Of a stretch of 64,000 bases of DNA, positions 11,479-21,985 are shown piece after piece (position 1 is the first letter of the stretch; every line of letters begins with the position of its first letter). This DNA comes from Sequoia sempervirens (Eukaryota > Streptophyta > Pinopsida > Cupressales > Cupressaceae), in assembly GCA_007258455.2 (NCBI GenBank), contig VDFB02000003.1, forward strand, positions 37,465,797 to 37,529,796. The letters are read 5' to 3'. Under the pieces are notes generated by a model, which made no database searches, was not told the DNA's origin, and worked only from the letters and a program-made list of their open reading frames with translations. A program made the position numbers and the translations under genes.

Positions 11479-12216
11479 CTATCCTTTGCCCCCGATTTTA
11501 TATTTCACATAGTTTTGATAAAGTATGTTCATTCTAGGGGGAAGCAGACCAATCAAGGTGGGCCAAAAATGATCTAATGAATAACCCCCATGGGATACCA
11601 ATGGCTGATATCCAGTGTCATGCATGACGTGCACAACACCTTCATGGGAGAAATTTAAACACTTATGAATAACATAAGCGATTTCATTCATGGAAGCTAG
11701 CCATGGGATGCCTAACTTCACCCTGAATAAATCAGATTTCAGAATAACATCAAAGGTTGTATTCACAGCCCTAGGTCCGACTAGGATGGAAAGAGTTATT
11801 GAGCCATACGACTTAAGGGAGAGACCATCGTGCATACGAATGGTAGACTTTGTTTGTTCATACTCCCCCCTTTGTAATGAATTTAACCACAATGTCTCAT
11901 CTGTAATAGCATTCACTCAGCTCTTGGGGTCAACTAGGACCCCTGTCACAATGTTTCCATTGAGGCAAGCGAGAATGTACATAGTAGAGGGCTTGTTGTT
12001 CAAGGGCATGTCCTGCGGAGTGAATGTCACATCTGGCAAGCTAGTCAAAGGTTGCGAGGAAGGAGTGACTATGACCATGTTAATGTACGCTAAGGGCTGA
12101 GTAGAAGAATCAGAGGGATCAATAATTAAGTTAGCAGAGTGAGATGGAAATGGGTTTGTGTAGATCTGCAACTCACTATTGGCCTTTGTCACTGATTTAT
12201 TCGCATTTTGTTTCAT
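11479..12216 (-). pseudogene. Retropepsin-like aspartic protease domain
   Basis: Two consecutive in-phase open stretches (12,216-11,917 and 11,916-11,479) are split by one stop. The first ends NIVTGVLVDPKS, which sits where gypsy proteases carry the catalytic (V/L)(L/V)D(S/T)G motif; here DPK replaces it. The second continues with a flap-like region and then LFRVKLGIPWLASM, matching the family's second conserved strand, LLGRPWL-x-S. The family processes gag/pol polyproteins in virus-like particles. With the D-T/S-G triad altered it is probably inactive now. The family assignment is firm from these two motifs and from the position just after gag; the frame also continues in phase from gag. Confidence 0.75.
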
Positions 12217-12252
12217 CCCATCGAGATGAATGGTACCATCATCGATACGATC

Positions 12253-13990
12253 CTATATCTCGTGACACAAATGCATAGAATGCTTGGTATCATGCCCGTT
12301 AACCCGATGGTACTTACATAAATCATTCACATCATACCAATTAGGGTAAGGTTCCTTAAGAGGTCGAGGGTTCTCTAAAGTTATGATCTTATCCTTTAAC
12401 AAATTTTGCAAGATAGAAGAATGAGATTCCGCTAACTTTGCAAACTTTCTATTGTGTCTGAGGTCATTATCATTTGTTGCGGTGACTACATTCACAACAA
12501 CTTTACTTTTCCCTGAGATAGATACAATAGATTTTCCTTTTGAATGGGAGCTCGAGGAAGATCCTCGAACTGAACTACCATTTGTTGATATTCTTGCAAT
12601 GTCGCACACAAATTCACAAAGGAAGGGTATTTCATTAAAGCAAACCTCTCCTACCAGGCTTGTTGTAGGTTACCTATGAACACCTTTTGTACATCAAAAT
12701 CGGGCAATGGGTATGAGATTTGTGAAAAGAGCGCTTGGTATCATGCTATGAAATCAACTATCTTCTCATTATCCCCCTACTTACATCAGACGAGATCCGA
12801 GAAGGTCATGTTCAGACCAATGTTAGCTTGGAACTATCGAAGAAACTAATTCACAAGTTGATCAAATGAAAATATAGAATTGTCGGGCAAGGAACAGTAC
12901 CACTCGAGTGTTATGTCCTAGAGAGATCGAGGAAATAGTTTTTCCATCAAAGCATCATGATGGAAGAAATCCATACACATGACATTAAAGGCTAACACAT
13001 GTGTTTGTGGATCCCCTTTACTACCATACTTCTCAAACTTGGGAATCTCCATTCCTTGCGGGAAGGGAGTGCTTAAGATTGCTATCAACAATGGACTATG
13101 TCGAAAGAAAGGTTGAAAAATAGGTTGGGCAGAGGCCTAGGAAAGGCTTGCCAACTGGTTTTGCATCCAACCCATGTTCTAAAAAATGGCATTCAAGATA
13201 GGGTTAGAGGATGACAAAGGCTAGGTAGTCGAATCACCAATGCCACCACTACCAGAACCACCTCTGGAACCACCTCTGGAGCCACCATTGTGACTGCCGT
13301 TGGAGCCCCCTCTACCAATAGGGCCAGCCACCTCCAATACAAGATCCACCACCATGGCCTCCACTAGAGCCACCTCCTCCAACGCCACCTCCACTACCAA
13401 AGCCGCCACCACTCATTCCACCGGAGTCTCCACCACTAGGGGAAGTAGGATGGGTGAAACTAAAATCAAGGGATATTCTACTCGCCTTAATAGTGGGGGG
13501 ATTTCATAGGCACTATTTTGGCCATGCATATAGATGTGGTAGGCATTGAAACACCTATTTTTCTTTCATAGGCATCGAGCACTTCCCCCTGGGTAGCACC
13601 TGATCTAGTCTTAGACAAAGGAACATAAGCTTTGGTTAGATCGACAAGGCCATGTAAGAACTCTATGCCTATCTGATCCTTTCCTAACAAATGTCTCACT
13701 TCGCTAGTAAACCTAGTGGCTCTCGCCATGTTTGGTGCTCTCTCCAGATGATTCATAAGGTCTGCCAATCTGTTATCTAATGCTAAAAGGTTTTCCACAA
13801 GGACATGTACAACCTCATCCTCATCCATGGACGAAGCCGTAGGGGATGCTGGAGGAGTAGGAACCCGAGTGGTCTCATCTATGAAACCCATCTCGTTAGT
13901 AAAGCGCATAGGAAAACTAGTGGTAAAGTTAGTAGCCAAACCAATGGAAAAGTTGGAGGTGAAATTAGCAGTGACCTTCATCTTCTCCAT
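12253..13990 (-). pseudogene. Gag polyprotein (capsid and degenerate knuckle)
   Basis: Starts at ATG 13,990, 157 bases inside the 5' LTR. The first 167 codons are open (an N-terminal region with the acidic SSMDEDEVVHVLVENLL helix). Next comes a Gly-rich linker (about 13,440-13,221, GG repeats, frame changing within it). The capsid follows at about 13,075-12,640, with PQGMEIPKFEKYG and the W-containing helix LEWYCSLPD typical of plant gypsy Retrotrans_gag domains. The end carries CKYHRVNGHDTKHSMHL, a knuckle-like segment of the C-x-H-x-GH-DT class. Role in the family: particle assembly and RNA packaging. Several stops and at least one frameshift break it. The downstream protease frame is in phase with the 12,609-12,253 part. 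Confidence 0.8.
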
Positions 13991-14126
13991 CTGTATGTGT
14001 CACACACTTCTCCTAACAACGTACCTAGAAGTTGTGGAATGTGTTGTGATGCTCATAAACCTTCACAAGACTTAGGTTTATGACAGTCACCAGATGCAAG
14101 GAAAAGGTCTTAACACAAACAAATGG

Positions 14127-14147
14127 GAAGACGTTGTTCACCAAAAA
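14127..14147 (-). promoter_or_regulatory. Primer binding site candidate
   Basis: Immediately inside the 5' LTR on the minus strand the sequence reads TTTTTGGTGAACAACGTC. PBS sequences begin TGG, the complement of the tRNA CCA end, and this TGG sits a few bases after the LTR, as in plant gypsy elements. I could not match the rest to a particular tRNA from memory. Confidence 0.5.
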
Positions 14148-15448
14148 TGTAAGAGAGGGGGGTCAACTACACCAAGGCTCTAGGTCATGAAGAGCCGAGA
14201 GTGGAGGGCTACCCTAACTTACCTCACTCTAACAAATGTCTTGGGATGGGTATCGAGAATGAAGAGCACTCTAAAGTGCTTATGTCACTCTATAGACCCA
14301 AAAATTTGGTTGGGGCTAGATGAGCTAGTTTTTGGAGTCAATACTACATCTCACACAGTTCTCTGTTTGAGGATGACAATGCGGGTCTGGGACGACAGTG
14401 TGACATGTTGGCATCTCTCTTATGTGTTGGAATCTGTATGGCCAAAAAATGTAAAATGTAGTAAGGAAACAACCAAAAGCCTACTAACGACCTAACTAAC
14501 TAATTTTAATAAAATAAACAGAATTATAAAGTACAAAAAGTAAATGCGTAGATGATAAAATAAGTAGATGACTACAAGGGTGACGAATATCAACTTACAA
14601 AAGCGCCAATTTTCCAGTGAGCTCAATGCACGTATTCACCTACACACAAGCAAGAGGGGAAAATTGTTGGGGCTGTATAGGGGTTTGCCTCAATCAAACC
14701 CCCGCTTTGGTGTTTCCACCTCCACAGACAACCAAAAACTTAACGAAGTAGAAAGTATGATAAAGAAAAGGAATGAATACACTGAACACCACAAAAGATA
14801 AGAGCTACTTTATCAAATCACAATGCTAAAGTAAAGTGATACAATACCACCTCCACCCAAAGGAACTCAAGGCCAATGAAGGGAGAATGCAAGGTAACGA
14901 ACTTGGAAAAGTCACCATAGCCACAACGGTGACGAAGGGAGGTCTCACAAGACTTCAAGCTCACAACTTCTATGGTAGAGCAACACGTGCAAGAATGAAG
15001 TTGATAGAGTAACTAGCTATTGCAATGCTCAATGGGGTTGTGAAAATGGAGTGCTAGAAGTGTGAGAGACTGAATGACAATTGCTTGAGAGATCGAATGA
15101 GTGTGTAAGAGATGAAGTGATAGTGAATAGAATGGATTTGAAGGCCAAAATGAGTTGTTTTGGGTCGGTTGGTCACACAAAGGTGTTACAATTCAACCCC
15201 AATGAGGTGTCTAATGTCCCTACAGACTCCAAATGTAGGAATCTGTTAGGGACGGTAGCGCGTCGTGAAAACATCTATGTGTTGCGCTCGTGTCCATGAT
15301 GAAAATTCCCTCACCGACAGACAAAACATGTGCCAAGTGGATGGAAGGTGGGTGAGTGATGTGGAAATTTTCCTTCGGATTTGATTTTCTAAGGTGAGGG
15401 TATGTAAAAGGGGAATTTACACAAGGGGTGCAAATGCACTCCTATACA
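14148..15448 (-). repeat. 5' LTR of gag-protease element
   Basis: Right-hand copy, 1,301 bases, begins TGTAAGAGAGGGGG and ends CTCCTATACA on the plus strand. It aligns from end to end with 7,481-8,778; most differences are transitions, the pattern expected from decay of methylated cytosines. Confidence 0.92.
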
Positions 15449-16021
15449 ATAACAATACCTACAAAATACAATACAAAAAACTCTATCCTAATCACCCAAT
15501 AAATAGAAACCTATGCATCATAGCACCAAAGGGGAATCCCAAAACCATGAGCTAATACCATCCAAAAGTGGTGCCCAAATCCCCTAGTTAAATTCTAATG
15601 CCCAAATCCAAAGAAGAGTCCTCAAGCTAAATATAATATATTTATTACAATTTTCATAAGAATCTACTATAACATGTCTTACTTATCCTCCCAACTTGGG
15701 CACTCCAATTTTTATTATTCAAACCTTTCAAAGATGCTTTGTGATAGTCATTTTGAAATGTCATAGGTTGGTGAATGTTCTTGATCAACATGTGCAACTC
15801 TCTCTTATAGATCGTGTATGTGTTATAGACACTCTTGTTTTTTGATGTGGGATTCCTAACTTATAGAGACCATAAATTTTGATTCAAGAAGTAAATCAAG
15901 CATATTTCTTAAAATTCAAGATCTTTAGAGAGATCCACATTGTTGTAACCCATTTTAGCTATGTAATGTCTATTTTAATAATTGGAGGCCAAAATTTATA
16001 TTTTTTATGTATTAAGATACA
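15449..16021. other. Spacer, no gene seen
   Basis: AT-rich sequence to the right of the gag-protease element. No frame, RNA gene or shared repeat recognised. Confidence 0.5.
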
Positions 16022-16351
16022 AGGTTGAGATATATTTCCCAACATTTTCCCACTTGTTAGTAAAAAGGGTATGTTGTACACCTTGCACAAGAATATAATT
16101 ATTTTAATTACATAAAATATATATTTATTTGTAGTGCATCTTTAGAGATTTTTTTAGCCATATTAAATACTTATTCAAGGCTCTTCAGGTTGAGATATAT
16201 TTCCCAACATTTTCCCACTTGTTGTTAGTAAAAAGGGTATGTTGTACACCTTGCACAAGAAAATAATTATTTTAATTACATAAAATAGATATTTATTTGT
16301 AGTGCATCTTTAGAGATTTTTTTAGCCATATTAAATATTTATTCAAAGCTC
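16022..16351. repeat. 165-bp tandem duplication, nearly perfect
   Basis: Copy 1 (16,022-16,186) and copy 2 (16,187 to about 16,351) both start AGGTTGAGATATATTTCCC and run through GGGTATGTTGTACACCTTGC to TTATTCAA. The visible differences are one extra TGT in copy 2 and a few single bases. It is far younger than the transposon repeats around it. No coding frame. Confidence 0.95.
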
Positions 16352-18978
16352 CAATTTTGGTTGGATATTTTATGTATGGGTTGCATTGGAAATGTTTAAT
16401 ATTAGGAAGATTTATTCCTAGAAAGTAAATGTTGGGGTCATTGGTTTTGTGCTCCCATGTTTTTAAGACACTTGATTTTAGTCAATACCATTTAGTGATT
16501 TTGTGTGAGCTTGATCTATAAAAGCAAGCACATGTTTAGTGGTTGAGGTTGGTTTTCATTTGTATTGAACTCTCTTGTAGAGTGCATATGTGAAACATGG
16601 CACGGTATGTGTTGTTGCATGGTTATCCATTATGCTTAGACATGTGGAGGATGAATTGGAAGAGCTTGATATTTCAAAAATACTTTGTAAGTGTATTATA
16701 ATGTTTTCATCAAGTTGAATAATATGTGGAGTGTGGATGCTTTTGGAGGTTGATTTTTTCCCTCATGAGGGTTTCCTAAGGTACATCTTGTGTAATCTTG
16801 TGATATGTCTTTGATATTTGCATTATGGTTATTCTACAAGCTTGTATGCATGCTTCACTCTCATAGGGCTATGTAGGAAATGGTTTGATCAACCTATAGT
16901 TTCCTAACACTTGTTGAACACCTTGCAAGAGCAAAGTGAATATCAATACTAACTACTAGGGGCCAAGATATTCAGTCTTGCAACACCACCTAAACTTGTA
17001 TGCGCTTATTGAATTTGCTAGTGCATTTGCAATATTATTCAAACTATCAAATTTCTCCAACATAACCCTTATATCCTTTATCATGTATTGAAATAAATGT
17101 TACTATACACGAATATGATTTTAACATGAATAAGACTTTAGGTTCTTTACCAAATGAATAACATTCTAGTGTGGGTAGAGAAAGAAGAGGATTGCACAAT
17201 TTTGATCTATATTGCATATGTAAGAGAAATGCATAACTTAACACTTGAACTCATCTATGTGCATGTAGGATAGGAGGGATCATCTTTCAACCATCAAATC
17301 TTGCATGCATAATCTCTAGGTGACAAGTGACATTCATCAACACATGCACTTTTTATGTTCCTTTACATTATTGGAAGTTTGTAGGTATCCACTGAAGGTT
17401 TGGACTTCAAGACAAAACCAAAAGTTCGGTTATGTGGGAAAAACTTGCAAAGACTCCTTTGTTCTTCTTTACATGCCGATACTTCCATTTCGTTTGAAAA
17501 ATCTATTACACTATTGACATCTCTTCCTCCAAAAAATTGTTAAGGATTTCATCTAATTATGAAACTTTCATTGAGGGCCAACATAGGTTTCAAAACTATC
17601 ATTGCATGTGACTTTCCTTCTTTCAAATTTTGACTTTAAGATGTCAAAGTAGTGTCGAGTGAAGTCATCGTTTAGAGAACCTTGTTGGGCGCTAATGTTG
17701 GTTCGAGAACCTTGTTAGTATTGCGGTGAGTCATCAAATTTTGGAACTTGTCACCTTCACTTTGTCATGTCACCAAGTCAATGATTTGGTTAAATCTCAA
17801 ACTTGGATGGGATTTTGAAGAGAGGGAAATTTGTAACTAGTTAATGACTACTTCATTCTACTTCATTATATAGGGAGTTATCGAGACTTCAGAGGTTTTA
17901 TGAATCAAAGAACCTTCGACATGGTCTTATGGGGATTGAAGATCATGAGTATGCATACCTCATACCCAAAGCAATAAAATAAAGGTATCTTTGTATCAAT
18001 AGATTTGAAAGGATACATGAAGGAAATTATTGGGAGTTGGAGATCAAGGATACCAAGGATACCAAGGACTTCATCTCACTAGACATGCAAATAAAGTTAG
18101 GTATGAAATCATGAACCTAATAAGATAATATAGTGTGAAATGTTGGGGATTAAGAGTTGATGATCAAGAAGGATTCTTAACATTTACCTGGAAGGAAGGT
18201 GGGAAAGGAAACTCTACAAATCCAACTTTGAAAGGATACATAAAGAAATGTATCAAGAGTTAGGGATTGAAGAGATAATATACCTCTTTCCCAAAAGTAA
18301 CAAGCTGGAGGCATTCTTGCATCTCCAACTTTGACATGTCAAAAAATTTGGGGATCAAAGGAAAATTATACTTGGACAAGAAAATCCAAAAACCCAACAA
18401 GACAAAGCGACAAAGGTAGGGGTTGGAGGAAAGTTATGCTTCGATGGAAACTCCAAAACCTCAAAAATATGCTAATACTTAGAAAAAATACCAAAAACAC
18501 CCTGGACATAGAACTTACAAGATTTTGACAACTTAAAATAGCTAAAGGGAACACAAGGGGTGAAGGAAAATAACACATGGAAACTTTGACCAAGGGAGAC
18601 CCATTAGGAATTACCTTAGATCAATTATAAATGATAGGATAAATAAGGTAAAAATGCATAAGGGGGCCATGACTTAAGAAAAATGGACACAGTCAAATTG
18701 GGTGCCAACAACTACTACAAACATTGGATTACCCACTAAGAGATTATTTGGAAGTTTAAATCAACAAACTATGATAAATAAACACATGACATAACATATA
18801 CATGGAGAAACCTTTTGGGAAAAAGGTTGAGGTCTAGGAGGATAAGCACCATAACTAGAAGTAGAAGGAAGAGAATATGGAAGACAAATGTCTATGTCCT
18901 TAGATCTAGTTAAGTTTGGAATAAGTTGATTAGAAGGGTGGTAGAAAGGGTTTGGTCAATGGCATGAGCTCAAATTTC
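16352..18978. other. Spacer, no gene seen
   Basis: About 2.6 kb of AT-rich DNA. Frames are short on both strands (longest around 18,331-18,593) and none resembles a known protein. The right part may belong to the decayed gag-protease element that follows, on its 3' side, but no LTR could be matched. Confidence 0.45.
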
Positions 18979-19430
18979 TTATTCTTTGGAGCACTTGTAT
19001 ATACCAAATACGGTTTCATGATGCTCATTGGATAGACTCATAGGTTTATGATTGAAGTTATTGATGGTAAAATTCCCCAAATTTGAAAGAGTTTGATACT
19101 CATTACATAGTACAATGATCACCTCATTATTATGAATGAATTTGAGACATTGGTGAAGCACATATTGGCCTTTGAGAAGATTACTAAAGTGATCTAAAGT
19201 AGGGATAATATGGCATAAAGTAACTCCTTTCGACCCACTTTAATAGGAAGAATAAGGCATCTTGAGGCATCAACAAAGGTCCTATTGAAGCGTTTCAATG
19301 CAACCTTACATGCAACATACAATTCCCAATGATTTATTGTGTATTGACTAGGAATCCACTTTGTGGCAACATTGAAGGCACATAATGGATCCACAAGGAT
19401 TCTAATAGCAAGCCTTGAGTTCAATATACC
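18979..19430 (-). pseudogene. Decayed retropepsin-like domain, second family member
   Basis: The frame 19,424-19,194 contains LAIRILVDPLCAFNVATKW, aligning with the VLVDPKS site of the protease at 11,917-11,950. The frame 19,161-18,979 (LHQCLKFIHNNEVIIVLCNE) aligns with IHKCLNFSHEGVVHVMHD of the same protease. So both halves of the domain are present in order, with stops between them. The catalytic triad reads D-P-L, again not D-S/T-G. Shared replacement of the triad by DP-x in both copies suggests that the ancestral family already differed there, or that the domain never cut peptides. Confidence 0.65.
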
Positions 19431-20370
19431 TTATTACAAAAGATCTTAAAATTATCGCTCAAAATCTCTAAAGAAAAAATCTCATAAGAGGAGAAGAGGA
19501 AGAAAAATATTATGTGTTAAGAGCACCAACAAAATCATCAAGGGGGAATGAAGGTGAAATGGAGGTAACTTGCTAGGAGAGGATGACAAAGGTGAGGAAG
19601 TATAGATTTATCTTCAAGAGGAGAAGGAACAAAAGCTTTGGGGATGTGATCTACATCGTTCAACAAATTAAGTTGAGGGAATGAATTCATATGTATTTCC
19701 ATATTTTAATTTGGCAAAGCTACAAATTCATTGCCTTTGTCGTTGTGCCCCTCAACATGATTCATTTTTGTATCAATGAAATCTTGCACCTTGTGACACA
19801 AACACATACAATTCTTTGTGTCACAACTATGCACATGAGGTTATTGTCAAAAGTGTTTGCATCATATCCTCAAGGGAGAGGAAGAGAGGTGTCTAAAGGA
19901 GGGATAGGAGAAAGAGAAATAAGGTTGGTAACAATGAGTTGGTTCATAATAGACTTAAGAGGCTCAACAACATGAGTGAAGTGGCCATTCAATTGTGGTT
20001 TGAAGTAACTAACATTAGAGGAAGAAGGGAAAGGATCTACAAGGTTAACATTAGGCTTGGGTTTGTTTTTAGAAAAGATAGAATTCGTTTGCTTGAAAGA
20101 GGATTTAGAAAACATATAAGGACGTGAGAAAGGAGGAGTAGAGGAAGAGGGTGAAAATGAAGAAGAATTATAAGACAACCAATTCACTTGGTCTCATAAT
20201 CATGGAAGGTAGCATAAAGGTCCAAACTATTAGTATAATGTTGAAATGAGACTTTATCTTTGAGGCTAGCACAACACAAAGATAAATAAATAGACAACAT
20301 TCAATAAAAAATACTTGGATCCTGACATTGGCATTGAAAGTACAAATAGAAAATCTTGGAGCAATCAATA
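19431..20370 (-). pseudogene. Decayed gag of second gag-protease element
   Basis: The frame 20,187-19,870 is Ser/Pro/Asn-rich and ends in LSPIPPLDTSLPLP. Just downstream, about 19,855-19,740, a frame with stops reads HVHSCDTKNCMCLCHKVQD. This parallels the knuckle-like NGHDTKHSMHLCHEI at about 12,300 in the complete element. An open stretch at 20,368-20,168 may be a further gag piece in another frame. The order gag linker, knuckle, protease is the same as in the 7,481-15,448 element and on the same strand. No LTRs, RT or integrase found nearby. Confidence 0.55.
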
Positions 20371-21985
20371 GTCAATCATGCTTTGATCCATGTAAGTGCT
20401 AATTTTAATCACAAAACCCCCATTTTTTCCTTAATAACGAGGGTGAGCCAAATGATATCATTGCATGCAAACAATAAAATCTATTAATAATGCTTGAATT
20501 TTCAATTCCAAAAACCTACAAACTTAAGAAACCTCTACATCTTTAACTGCAGTTCACCCTATAGTAGATAGGATGCCCAATTTGATACCCAAAGCAACAA
20601 TAAAAACAGATCTTGAACCACCACCAACCATGAAAGCCTGAAAAATAACCAAAACCCATAATTTTTTTTTTTTTAAAACTATCAGCCATGAAAACTCCTC
20701 TACTTATCAAAACATGAAAAAAATAATCGCGCAGATATAAAAGTACAACTGAATGTATATATATGATGTAATGTCATGCAATAAGTTGATAGGTGTTGTT
20801 TTATTGACAAATTGTAGTGCAAATTTCAAATACATATATCTGCTAGTATGCTTAGCAGCAAGTGTTTAGGGGTTCCTTTTAATTGGGATTATATGTATTT
20901 GGTTGATATATAGGGATTATACATGGTTGAGGCTCTCCAAGAAGTTTAATTTATCACATGATTGGTGGAAGTAGTTTCTTTGATTTTTACAGATTGAAAA
21001 TTGAAATATGTTTCCATGAAAAATATTTGGATAAACTGAAAACCTAGAAACTGCCCCAATTTCTTGAAAAAAATAAAACTAAAAAACCCAAAGCATTAGC
21101 CATACCCTTAATCTTTTACCTCTAAAAAATTTAGAAGCAAAGATATACCAAAACAGTATCACATAAGAATCGCTGCAGGGAATAATAAACAAAAGACATG
21201 AATTAAGCTTGGGCTAGTAGGACAATAAAAAATTAACCTTTATTTTTCATCTTACTCTTGGTTTACGCATGATTATTTATATCTTTGTAAATTTAGTGAA
21301 TGGTTCAGTAATTCCTTACAGAGACAAATCATTTTGAAGGAGATCAAAGATAAGCGAGTGGATAGCTAAGATTGATCTTTGCACAACTACAATTTCCAGA
21401 TCAGGCTTTGTGCTAAGCATATGTAAATTTGCATACATGATCTGGTATGTGAAATTCAGTACCAAATGGCAAGCCTGATGTAAGCACAGATATAATAAAG
21501 GGCATTACAAATGACAATGGTTGGAATAAAGAACTATCAAGAGATGTTCTCCCCGTCATCTCCAAGCACGGAATCGGTTGTAAGCCTTTTTCTCGCATTT
21601 CTTTGAATTGACAAACATCTGTTGGTCAAGCATCTTCCCATTTCCTTCAAGGGTTCCTCTACTTTTCATTTTCCCATTCTCTGCCTCTTCCTCCAGCTTT
21701 TTGATCCAAACATTGCAGGTTTCCATAAAACAGTTCAATGTCTTGGCACCTCTGCTATCATAAAACAGGATATCAAGTATCGGTATATATAGGCAGTGAT
21801 GCAAATTGTATGATGAACATCTGATTTTATCTATCTTACAGCATGGTCTAGGTCTCCAAACAGAGGAAAAACCACTTTTTTGAAACTGTAAATAACAACT
21901 GTTCCCTTCTATATCACTGCAAAGCTGACATGGCGCACCTTGTCATGGTGTAAGTCTCATTGTTTAAAGATTGCTTTGCTTTGCA
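20371..21985. other. Spacer downstream of the PPR gene
   Basis: Includes the presumed 3' untranslated region of the minus-strand PPR gene. A minus-strand frame at 21,804-21,556 is open but begins at TTG and matches nothing known, so it is not called. The rest is AT-rich without signals. Confidence 0.5.

Larger units (their letters stand above)
7481..15448 (-). mobile_element. Non-autonomous gag-protease LTR retrotransposon (gypsy-type)
   Basis: A complete 7,968-base element on the minus strand. Direct terminal repeats of 1,298 and 1,301 bases end TG...CA; flanking pentamers are ATAAT (7,476-7,480) and ATAAC (15,449-15,453), a target-site duplication with one change. A purine tract lies inside the 3' LTR and a TGG-starting PBS candidate inside the 5' LTR. 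The interior encodes gag, an aspartic protease-like domain and a Ser/Pro-rich tail, then about 1.35 kb without coding signal. Reverse transcriptase, RNase H and integrase are all absent, and there is no room for them. This fits TR-GAG-type elements, which depend on proteins from an autonomous partner. LTRs differ at about 8 of the first 60 bases, so the insertion is old. Confidence 0.9.

Noticed and set aside
10439..14495. Plus-strand frames across the gag-protease element (for example 10,439-10,834, 11,690-12,100, 13,805-14,083)
   Set aside because: They are antisense to gag, protease and tail frames that carry recognisable motifs, so they are shadows.
21556..21804. Possible small gene downstream of the PPR gene
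   Set aside because: It begins at TTG, has no recognisable domain and lies where the PPR 3' untranslated region should be.
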